A stretch of 64,000 nt of DNA from Candidatus Villigracilis affinis (GTDB lineage: Bacteria; Chloroflexota; Anaerolineae; Anaerolineales; Villigracilaceae), in contig JADKEA010000012.1 of assembly GCA_016718275.1 (NCBI GenBank), positions 24,164-88,163 of the forward strand. Direction: 5' to 3'. Of the stretch, positions 10,301 to 20,453 are shown piece by piece. Numbering within the stretch: position 1 is the stretch's first letter; each line of letters starts with the position of its first letter. The position numbers were made by a program, and so were the translations under genes. The notes beneath the pieces are model-generated. The model searched no databases and was not told the DNA's origin. It saw only the letters and a list, made by a program, of their open reading frames with translations.

Positions 10301-13300
10301 ACATTCACGGTTCGCACGAGCGCTGACGCGGTCTTCCTTGATACACTTGCCATCACCGATGATTTAGGCCCATCGGGACTCGGCGAGAACACCCCAGCCC
10401 CTGCTGAGGATGTTGCGGCAAATGCCTATAAGGATACTTTTCTTCCGGGCGACCCCATTCAATTGTATATTTACTATACCAACGAATACCCGACCAATAA
10501 GCAAATTGATTTCGAATGGCTGGTTACAGACCCAGCCGGGCGTGTTGTGACGGAGATGTCTGAAACCGCTGTGGATACTTCCAATAATGCCAATAACAGT
10601 TTTTATTGGCATCGCGCCTATGCCATTCCGGATGACAGCATTCGCGGCACGTATACCTTTACTGGCAAAATTACCTACAATAGCGTAACGACCACTCAAT
10701 CGCAGACATTTACCGTAACCGGCCCCACGGCGGTTGAAGTGCATGATGCCTTCTCCACCACCAGCCTTGGCGTCGCCTCGGTGGATGGTGGGCCCGGTGT
10801 CCCCGAGGCTTCCACGCCTTCGGATGTGATCAGCAGAACCACTCCCACCTATAACGCGGGCGATAACATCCGCCTGTATATCGATGCCTACAACGATGTT
10901 TCGGCTGGCACTGCCGCCACTTTCAATTGGGAAGTGCTCGATCCGGAAGGACGCCATGTTCCGCAGCTTGAATGGGGCGGCTCGTTGACTTCGGCTTTGA
11001 ATCATACTTGGTGGTCCCTGCCTGCCACCATTCCGTCGAATATGGGCACGGGAGATTACATCTTCACAGGTTCCATTACCTATGGCGGTAATACCACCAG
11101 CCAAACCCAGACCTTCCACGTCAACGGCGTGGCGGCTCCTGCCAACGATAACTGGGCCAACCGCATCACGATCGGCGCCGTTCCTTATTCCAACACACAG
11201 GATACCTGGACCGCCACTTCTGAAGTTGATGACCCCGGTTCCTCCTGCGGCGGCACCAACTCGAACAGCGTCTGGTATCGCTACACCCCGGCCAGCAACG
11301 GTTTGCTGGAAGTCGATGCGAGCGGCAGCAACTTCCCGGTCGAGATCGGCATCTGGACGGGTGCCAGCCTTGCCAACCTCACTCAGGCCGCCTGTAACAA
11401 CGAGCAGGATCTGGCCACCGGCAAAGTAATGGTGGAAAACTTACCGGTCACTTCCGGTACCACCTACTACATTGAACTGACCGATGTCGGCACCCCGGGC
11501 GGCGGCAAGTTGAACCTGAACGTTAATTTCGTCAGCTCAACCTCCCTCACCAACGACACCATCTTCAATGCCGCCACCATTACCAACAACATCACCATCA
11601 ACAATGCGGGCGCAAATACCTCGCAGGATGTCCGCGCGGCTTCGGCAAGCGCCGAAGACCTTCCGCTGGATGCATGTAGCCGCAGTGCTGGCCGGAATAC
11701 CGTCTGGTACAAGTACACGACCACCCTGCCAGGCGAACTTTTGCTCGATACAAGCGGCAGCGATTACGACACGATGATCTCGGTTTGGAGCGGTACCCCC
11801 GGCGGCAGTCTCGCAGCCATCGGTTGTAACGATGATATCGGCGGTAACCCGTGGGATGTCGACTCAAGCCTGACCGTATATCTGGATGCCTCCATAACCT
11901 ACTATATTCAGATTGCCCAGTTCAACGGCGTGGATCAAAATACCAACAGCTTGTCCACCGATGGTGTGGGCAGCAAGCCTCCAGTCTCCGCGGAATTCAA
12001 CGGCGGCACGCTGGATCTGTTCTCGAAGTTCAACCCCGCGCCCTTGCTGGACCTTCCCGTGGATGGTTTATATACATCTGATACCACACCGGATCTGAGC
12101 GTGAAGAGTTCACCCGTCCCCGGCGGCGCAGTCACGTATCACTTCCAGGTGGATGACAGCTCCGATTTTTCATCCACCCTGGTGGAAGCTCCCAATGTCG
12201 CCACCACCAGTTACACCCTGACAGCCGGTGAGGCGCTTCAATCAGGCGTCTACTATTGGCGTGCCAGCGCAAAAGATGGCAGCGCGAATTACTCTGCCTG
12301 GAGCGCTCCCCGCGCCCTATACATCACGTCCTTGATCAGCCCGGTCAATAACTTTGTGACCAGCAACACCAAACCGACGTTTACCTGGGGAGCCACCCCG
12401 GGTGCGTTGGAATACAACCTGCAGGTGGATGAAACACCCGATTTCAGCAGTGCTTTGGAAATAGATCGGTACCAGACCAGCGGCACATCCTTCGCGCCCA
12501 CCACAGCGTTGGTGCCCGGCGACCATTACTGGCGTCTGCGCGTGCGAACCGGTGGTGCCTGGACGAATGTTCCCTTCACTCCCGCATGGAAGTTCACGAT
12601 CCTGCAGGCGCTCGTTGCGCCCGTGTTGGATACCCCGGCCAATGCCGCTTCCATAAGCGATCGAACCCCCTCCTTCGCGTGGTTCAGCGTCCCTGCCGGT
12701 AACACTTACAACATCCAGATCGATACCGATGCCGCGTTTGGCACCCCGGATGTGAATTACAACACCGTCATAGGAAACCCGATCAGCTATCAACAACCCA
12801 CCGACCTCCCGGATGGAGTTTATTCCTGGCGCGTCAGAGCGATCAACCTTCTCGGTGAATTTGGTCCCTGGAGTTTGACGCGCACGTTAACGATCGATAA
12901 TATTCCTTCGGATGCGCCGCTTTTGAATCTGCCGGCGGATAATGCCTTCACTGCTTTGTCCAAGCCAGCCTTGAGCGTATTTGCTGTCACCGGGGCCGTT
13001 GCCTATCGCTTTGAGTTGGATACAGAACCATTCGTCACTGTGGGCAGGATCCCGCAGGTGTATTCACCGTACGTCACGACCACCAGCTACACATTGACCG
13101 ACCTGCAGGCACTTCCCTATGGAGCTTATTACTGGCATGCCCGTTCGAAGGATGCGGCTGGTAACTTCTCCTCCTGGAGCGTGATCCGCACCCTCAATGT
13201 CACCCCCCATGACCGCTCCTGCTAATAATGCTTTTGTCACCACGGCGACCCCGGCCTTTACCTGGGTGGCCGTCACAGGTGCGCTTGAATATCACCTTCA

Positions 13301-16300
13301 GGTTGCAAAGACAACCGCATTCACTACCATTGAAATGGAACGCTACCAGACCAGCGGCACCTCCTACACCAGCCCGGCGCTGGACTATGGTTCGCACTAC
13401 TGGCGGTTGCAGATCCGCACTGCCACCGGCTGGGAACCGTGGGCGCCTACGTCGAAGTTCACGGTCACACCGGCGCTGACAGCTGCTCCTGTCCTCACCA
13501 GCCCGGCCGCCTCTGCATTACTTTCGGATAACACCCCGACCATGACCTGGAACAAGGTGATGGATGACGACCGTTATCAGGTCCAGATCGATAACCTCAG
13601 CACCTTCGCCTCACCGGAACTGGATTTCACCACCGGGTTCAACGTTTTGAACCATACAGCTACTACGCTTCCCGATGGCATCTACTACTGGCGTGTGCGC
13701 AACACCAACTACCTCGATGTGGGCGGCACGTGGAGCGCCTCGCGTTCCTTCACGGTCGATACCACTGCACCGCTTGCGCCGAACCTGTCCGCTCCGGCGA
13801 ATGCAGCTTCGAACATCGGCACCCCGGCCTTCTCCTGGGTGGCTCCAGCCACGGCTACCAAGTATCAATTCGAATACGACAACAATGCAGACCTGCTCAG
13901 CCCCACCTACACCTCTGCAGAATTGGCCACCACCAGCCACACCCCGCCGGCCATGGCACTGGGCACCTTCTACTGGCACGTCCGTGCAAAGGATGCGGCC
14001 GGTAACTGGAGCCCATGGAGCACGGCGCGTACCATCACGATCAATCCGCCGCTGCCGATTGCGCCCACCTTGCTCACCCCTGCAGCTTCGGCTGTCACCA
14101 ACGACAACACCACCCTGCTTACCTGGAACGCGCTCGGAGGCGGAACTCCGTACACATACACGTACGAGGTTCAATTATCGACCACCTCGGCCTTTACAAT
14201 CGTTGAGCAGTCTTCGTCCACAGGCGCTGTCACCAATTACACGACCACAGCCCTGTCGGAAGGAATCCATTACTGGCGCGTCCGCGGCTTGAACGTCAAC
14301 AGTGTTGCAGGCCCGTGGACCGCTGCGCGCTCCTTCACGGTGGATACGGTCGCGCCTCTCGCACCGAACCTGACCGCCCCGGCCGATGCAGCTGCAGTGA
14401 CCACTTCACCCGCATTCACGTGGGCCGCTGCCGCCACCGCGAGCAAGTATCAGTTCGAATACGATACCGTATCAAGCTTCGACTCCACGAGCGGGCATGC
14501 TTTATATATTTCCGCCGACTTGACGACCACCAGCCATACCCCGCCCTCCATGCTGACCCTGCCGCTGCCGCAGGTTTACTACTGGCACGTGCGCGCGAAG
14601 GATGCGGCTGGCAACTGGGGCCTGTGGAGCCTGACCCGTTCCCTGAACATTAACCCGCCCGCCGCGGTGGCACCCGCATTGACTGCTCCTATAGCTTCGG
14701 CAGTCACCAATGACACCACGCCAGATTTCACATGGGGCACGGTTGTCAACGGATCCACCTATGAGATCCAGTTTGCATTGGCCTCCACATTTGCATCACC
14801 GCTGCCGCAATCTGCCGCGGGTCTTGCAGTAACGAATTACACGCCTGTTGCTGCGTTTGCAGATGGCATTACTTACTGGCGCGTGCGCGCGGTGAATGTC
14901 GCGGCTGTCGCCGGGGCATGGAGCGCAGCCCGCTCCTTCACGGTGGATACGACTCCGCCCGTTGCACCGAACCTGACCGCCCCGGCCGATGCAGCTGCAA
15001 CGGTTACCTCACCCGCCTTCACGTGGGCGGCTGCCGCCACGGCGAGCAAGTATCAGTTCGAGTACGATACTGTGTCGAGCTTCGACTCCACAAGCGGACA
15101 TGCTTTATATATTTCCGCTGACCTGACGACCACCAGCCATACCCCACCCTCCATGCTGACCCCGCCGCTGCCAAAGACCTACTACTGGCATGTGCGCGCG
15201 AAGGATGCGGCTGGCAACTGGAGTCCATGGAGCCTGACCCGTTCTTTGAACATTAACCCGTCCACCCCGGTTGCACCAGTATTGACTGCTCCTGCGGCTT
15301 CGGCGGTAACCAATGACACCACACCAGATTTCACATGGGGTACGGTTGTCAACGGGTCTACCTATGAGATCCAGTTCGCGTTGGCTTCCACCTTTGCGTC
15401 ACCGCTGCCACAATCTGCTGCGGGTCTTGCAGGAGCGAACTACACACCCGTTGCCCCGTTTGCAGATGGTATTACTTACTGGCGCGTACGCGCAGTGAAT
15501 GTCGCGGCTGTCGCCGGGGCATGGAGCGCAGCCCGCTCCTTCACGGTGGATACAACTCCGCCAGCTGCACCGAACCTGAGCGCCCCGTCTGATACCGCGA
15601 TCGTGGTCGGTACTCCCGTCTTCTCATGGGCGGCTCCTGCCACGGCAAGCAAGTATCAGTTCGAGTATGACCTCGAGGCTGACTTCGCTTCCCCAAGCGT
15701 TGCAGATTACACCTCTGCCGAATTGACGACCACCAGCCACACCCCGCCTACGATGCCGGTACCCAACACCTACTACTGGCACGTGCGCGCGAAGGATGTG
15801 GCTGGCAACTGGAGTCCGTGGAGCGCCGCCCGCACGGTGACGGTCAACCCGGCTACCCCGCTCGCGCCAGCATTGACGGCTCCTGCGGCTTCGGCAGTGC
15901 TTGGCGATAGTACGCCAGACTTCACCTGGGGTTCGGTTGCCAACGGGTCTACCTATGAGATCCAGTTCGCATTGGCTTCTACCTTTGCATCGCCGTTGGC
16001 ACAATCTGCCACGGGTCTTGCAGGAACGAATTTCACGCCCGCTGCCCCGTTTGCAGATGGCATTACTTACTGGCGCGTTCGCGCAGTGAATGTCGCGGCT
16101 GTCGCCGGGGCATGGAGCGCATCTCGCTCCTTTACTGTGGATACGACTCCGCCCGCCGCTCCAACCCTGAGCGCCCCGGCGGATGCGGCGATCGTAGTCG
16201 GTACTCCCGCCTTCTCGTGGGCAGCGCCTGCCACGGCGAGCAAGTATCAGTTCGAATATGACCTTGAGGCTGACTTCGCTTCCCCAAGCGTTGCCGATTA

Positions 16301-19300
16301 CACCTCTGGAGAATTGACGACCACCAGTCACACTCCGCCTGCGATGCCGGTACCCAACACCTACTACTGGCACGTCCGCGCGAAGGATGTGGCTGGCAAC
16401 TGGAGCCCGTGGAGCACCGCCCGCACGGTGACGGTCAACCCTGCTACCCCGCTTGCACCTGCATTGACGGCTCCTGCAGCTTCGGCAGTGCTTGGCGATA
16501 ATACGCCAGACTTCACATGGGGTACGGTTGCCAACGGGTCTACCTATGAGATCCAGTTCGCATTGGCTTCTACCTTTGCGTCGCCGTTGGCACAATCTGC
16601 CGCGGGTCTTGCTGGAACAAACTACACGCCCGCTGCCCCGTTTGCAGATGGCATTACTTACTGGCGCGTCCGCGCAGTGAATGTCGCAGCTGTTGCCGGT
16701 GCATGGAGCGCATCGCGTTCCTTCACGGTGGATACGACTCCGCCCGCTGCACCGAACCTGAGCGCGCCAGCCGATGCCTTGGTTGTCACCACCACACCTG
16801 CCTTCTCATGGGCAGCTCCCGCCACGGCAAGCAAGTATCAATTTGAGTACGACACCAATTCGAACTTCAATTCCACCAGCGGACATGCCTTCTATATCTC
16901 CGCTGACTTGACAACCACCAGTCACACCCCGCCTGCCATGGCACTCGGCAACTTCTTCTGGCACGTCCGCGCAAAGGATGCGGCTGGCAATTGGAGCCCG
17001 TGGAGTCTCACGCGCACTCTGACAGTCAATGCGGCGACTCCGGTGGCTCCCACGTTGACCGCCCCTGCGGCTTCAGCGGTGACGAATGACACCACTCCGC
17101 TCTTCACCTGGAATGCGGTTGCAGGCACGAGCATCACGTATGAGATCCAGTTTGCGACCGCCTCCACCTTTGCGTCGCCGTTGGCACAATCTGCCACGGG
17201 TCTTGCGGTGACGAACTACACGCCCGCGTCCGGGTTTACACCAGACGGCATCTACTACTGGCGTGCGCGTGCTTTGAACATCAACCTCACCCCCGGTGCA
17301 TGGAGCGCTTCCCGTTCCTTCACCGTGGATACGATCGTACCTGCCACCCCCGCCTTGAGCACCCCGGCGGATGGCGCAGGTGTGATCGGCACCCCGGCCT
17401 TTACGTGGACAGCAGCCACCGGCGCAAGCAAGTATCAGTTCCAATATGATGACAATGCGAATATGCTCTCCCCGGTCTACACCTCTGCCGAATTGACCAC
17501 CACCAGCCATACCCCGCCGACCATCACGCCTCCGTCGCTGCCTTACACCTATTACTGGCAGGTGCGCGCCAAAGATGCCGCCGGAAACTGGAGCCCGTGG
17601 GCAACGGCACGTTCGGTGCAGATCAACCCGGCCACCCCGCTTGCACCCGTACTGACCGCTCCTGTTGCGGGTCTGGCTACGAACGACACCACTCCGACCT
17701 TCACCTGGAATACTGTGGCGAATGGCAATACCTACCAGATCCAGATCGCAAATGCTTCAACATTTGCTCTTGCCAACATCTTACAGGATGTAACCGGCGC
17801 CGTAGGCATTACAAATTACACTGCTACTACACTTGGCGAAGGACTTTATTACTGGCGCGTCCGTGCGATCAATACCGGGCTTGTCGCCGGAGCATGGTCC
17901 GCTTCACGTACCTTCACAGTGGATACCATTGCGCCGCTTGCGCCGACCCTGAGCGCGCCCGCCAATGCCGCATCTGTGACAGGCACTCCGGCCTTCTCAT
18001 GGACAAGTGTTACCGGCGCGAGCAAGTATCAGTTCGAGTATGACAACAATGCGGACTTCTTAAGCCCGACCTATACCTCCATCGAACTGACCACCACCAG
18101 CCACACGCCGCCGACCATTTCCCTTGGCTCTTACTCCTGGCACGTCCGCGTGAAGGATGCCGCCGGGAACTGGAGTCCGTGGAGCGCAGCCCGCACGGTC
18201 ACAGTAACGCCGGTTGCGCCGACAGGTACGGTTACCCTGTCTGGCCCGACTAACAGCGCCATTGTTCTTGACCCGACTCCGACTTTCACATGGAACACGG
18301 TCACCGGTACAGCCACCTATCAGATTCAGGTCGACAAGAACTCGACCTTCAGCAGCCCGGATGTCGACACGAACGTTGTGCCAACCACTTATACCCCGGC
18401 GGGTAACCTTCCTGATGGTACCTACTACTGGCGCGTTCGCAAGGTCGATATTTATGGCGGCGTGGCTCCGTGGAGCACGGTCTGGCGTTTCAGCGTCAAC
18501 CAGCCCATTCCGCTGGCGATCAAGATGTCGCTGTCTGCGCTCTCGAATGAGTTCAACACCGGTACCCCGACCTTTACATGGGATGCCGTGGAATTCGGCG
18601 CCCAATACCAGATCCAGGTGGATGATGGCAATGAATTCAGCAGCCCGTCCTTCGACAACACTGCCGAGACCACCAGCCGCACACTGTCTGATGCCATGAC
18701 GAACGGCGACTACTTCTGGCGGGTCCGTGCCATCAATGAATATGGCACGCCCGGTCCGTGGAGCGAAGCCTGGCCGTTCCGCATCAACATCCCGGCTCAA
18801 GCGCCTGCCCTGTTGCTGCCTGCCGATGCAGACGAGCAAAACACCGGCACCCCGGCCTTCAGTTGGAAGAGCGTCACTGCCGCCGAGGAATATCAATTCC
18901 AGTTGGATGACAGTGCCAGCTTCGATGATCCTGAGATCGAACAGACCCTGTCTGCCACCAGCTACACCCCGTCCAAGCCGTTGAGCGATGGCGAGTACTA
19001 CTGGCGCGTCCGCTCGGTGAACGACCTTGGCTCAGCAGGCGAATGGAGCGATGCGCGCACTGTTGTGGTCAGCATCCCGCCGCTGGCTCCGTTGCCGCTC
19101 ACTCCCGCAGACGATGAAACCCTCGACGCAGCAACCAGCCCAACGTTTAGTTGGGAAGCGGTGAGCAACGGCGATACTTATCAAGTCCAGGTGGATGACA
19201 CCGAAGACTTCAGCACTCCTGCCTTCGACGACACTGCGGAAACCACCACCCGTGAACTGCCCGAACCGCTGACAGATGGTACGTACTTCTGGCGCGTCCG

Positions 19301-19658
19301 CGCAATGAACGTCTACGGCGTTGAAGGTGCGTGGAGCGAGGTTCAGACCTTCACGGTCACCTCCACACCCGCCGCACCGACCCTGCTCACGCCCGAAACG
19401 GATTCGGAGAACGCCCAAGTCACAGCTACAACCACTTTCAGCTGGGAAGCCGTGGTCAATGGCGTAACGTATCAGCTTCAAGTGGATAACAACGAAGACT
19501 TCAGCAGTCCCGAAGTCGAAGACGTTGCCGCCTCCACCACCCGCGAACTGACCGCACTTGGAAACGGCCTGTACTATTGGCGCGTCCGTGCCATCAATAT
19601 GAACGGCATCCCCGGCGAGTGGAGTCTCGTATGGAGCTTTACGGTGAACGTGGAGTAA
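7392..19658 (+). CDS. Giant secreted S8 protease with LasA/M23-like domain and 27 Fn3-like modules (three frameshifts)
   Basis: Repaired, this is one protein of about 4,087 aa. Residues 8-26 are a signal or anchor helix, followed by an inhibitor_I9-like propeptide and a subtilisin (S8) domain with Asp173 (AVIDSGI), His206 (FGHGCS) and Ser360 (SGTSFAAP). Residues about 535-660 resemble a LasA-type M23 domain: His538, Asp554 and His641 fit the zinc ligands, but the two catalytic His positions are Gln598 and Leu639. A Cys-rich, crystallin-like stretch, Ig-like segments and two PPC-like segments follow, then Fn3-like modules recognised by YYWRVRAxN or YYWHVRAKD near their ends. No sorting signal is seen at the C-terminus. 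Frames break near 10137 (extra C), 10209-10211 (extra T) and in the C6 run at about 13204-13209 (extra C), giving overlapping open frames 7392-10367, 10112-13225 and 13197-19658. Probably a surface or secreted adhesin/protease. Confidence 0.85.
14337..17330 (+). repeat. Recently amplified tandem Fn3 double-module array
   Basis: Inside the giant gene, units of about 592-606 nt (two alternating Fn3-like modules, one ending WHVRAKDxAGNWSPWS, the next WRVRAVNVAAVAGAWS) recur with starts at about 14337, 14943, 15546, 16138 and 16732. Neighbouring units are close to identical at DNA level over long stretches, e.g. around tacctatgagatccagtt, whereas the modules before 14 kb and after 17.3 kb have diverged. 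This points to recent unequal recombination; the copy number may also be collapsed or expanded by assembly. Confidence 0.8.
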
Positions 19659-19680
19659 GGTATAGAATGTAAAAGCAATT

Positions 19681-19717
19681 AAAAAGTCCCCGTGCCGAAA
19701 ATGCACGGGGACTTTTA
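19681..19717. terminator. Bidirectional terminator
   Basis: A 15-bp stem (aaaaagtccccgtgc / gcacggggactttta) with a 7-nt loop lies between the convergent giant protease gene and the lipoprotein gene. It carries A and T runs on both sides and so can serve both strands. Confidence 0.9.
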
Positions 19718-19736
19718 CTTTCAAGTTGCTTGAATT

Positions 19737-20384
19737 TTATTCACCCAGTTTTGTCACGATGTAATCGTCGAACGTTACATTCGTGCCTGAGTCCTGGTCA
19801 TCGGTGGCGGCGAAGAGGCCGATCGAGCCCTGAGTGTAGGTGGAGTCGGAAACGCTGTCGATCTGCTGGCCATTCACGTACAGAGCCAGTGTGCCATTCC
19901 CGCAATCCAGTCCGAGGCGGACAGAACCACCTGCGGCGGAGATCAAATCGGAAGTGCCTTCCTTGAGGAAAACATCATCCTGTGCAACAGCAGATTTGAT
20001 GAAGGCATAATAGCCATCCGGGGAGATGCCTACATAATAAAATGATTCAGTGGAGCCCAATTCGTTGCAAACAATGCCGTAAAGGGCTTCGGGATCGGTG
20101 CTTTCATTTTTCACGCTGACTTCGATGTGAACGTTTTCGAAAGTCTCAAGGCTCTGGGTAGACCAGGTGACGTAGAAGGGCGTGTATACGATCATCTGCA
20201 ACCCGTCGTTGGCGTACTCGACCGAGCTTGAACTGTCTGTGCCAGTGCCCCAGCCGCTGCTGTCGCTTGAAAAATCATCGCTGGGCATGGGGTTGAGGAG
20301 TGAACTTACATTCGGGGCGGCGCAGGCCAGTGCAGTTAGCGCCAGGATAATAATAAAGCCAAGTACTCTTAAATTAGATTTCAT
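19737..20384 (-). CDS. Lipoprotein with a LamG/concanavalin-like domain
   Basis: A 215 aa exported lipoprotein: MKSNLRVLGFIIILALTALAC gives a signal peptide with lipobox LTALAC (Cys21). The rest starts with a DDFSSDSSGW motif and has regular beta-strand patterns (YYVGISPDGYYAF, GNGTLALYVNGQQIDSV, GSIGLFAATDD, VTFDDYIV) typical of the concanavalin-like DUF1080/LamG folds often found on Chloroflexi lipoproteins. The ligand is unknown, perhaps a polysaccharide. The ribosome site aaaggag lies inside one arm of a long inverted repeat (20393-20442). comEC lies directly upstream in the same direction. Confidence 0.75.
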   Translation of the reverse strand: MKSNLRVLGFIIILALTALACAAPNVSSLLNPMPSDDFSSDSSGWGTGTDSSSSVEYANDGLQMIVYTPFYVTWSTQSLETFENVHIEVSVKNESTDPEALYGIVCNELGSTESFYYVGISPDGYYAFIKSAVAQDDVFLKEGTSDLISAAGGSVRLGLDCGNGTLALYVNGQQIDSVSDSTYTQGSIGLFAATDDQDSGTNVTFDDYIVTKLGE

Positions 20385-20392
20385 TTCATTCT

Positions 20393-20442
20393 CCTTTGAT
20401 TATGTGGGCGGTATTTTAGCATCCCACCCGCATAATCAAAGG
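20393..20442 (-). repeat. Inverted repeat covering the lipoprotein ribosome site
   Basis: Two 19-nt arms (cctttgattatgtgggcgg at 20393-20411 and its near complement at 20424-20442, two differences) enclose 12 nt. On the minus strand the distal arm contains the aaaggag ribosome site of the lipoprotein gene. The structure sits between the comEC stop and the lipoprotein start, so it may end comEC transcripts or mask translation of the lipoprotein. Confidence 0.6.
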
Positions 20443-20453
20443 GTACTTTGCTC

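Noticed and set aside
15624..16595. A 323-codon minus-strand frame in the Fn3 array
   Set aside because: Repeats of the plus-strand modules read backwards give a repetitive Arg/Gly-rich product; it is an artefact of codon bias.
14337..17330. Regular repeats resembling a CRISPR or satellite array
   Set aside because: Units are about 600 nt, in frame, and encode Fn3-like modules; there are no short repeats with unique spacers.
18060..18896. A 278-codon minus-strand frame in the Fn3 region
   Set aside because: Same artefact as above.
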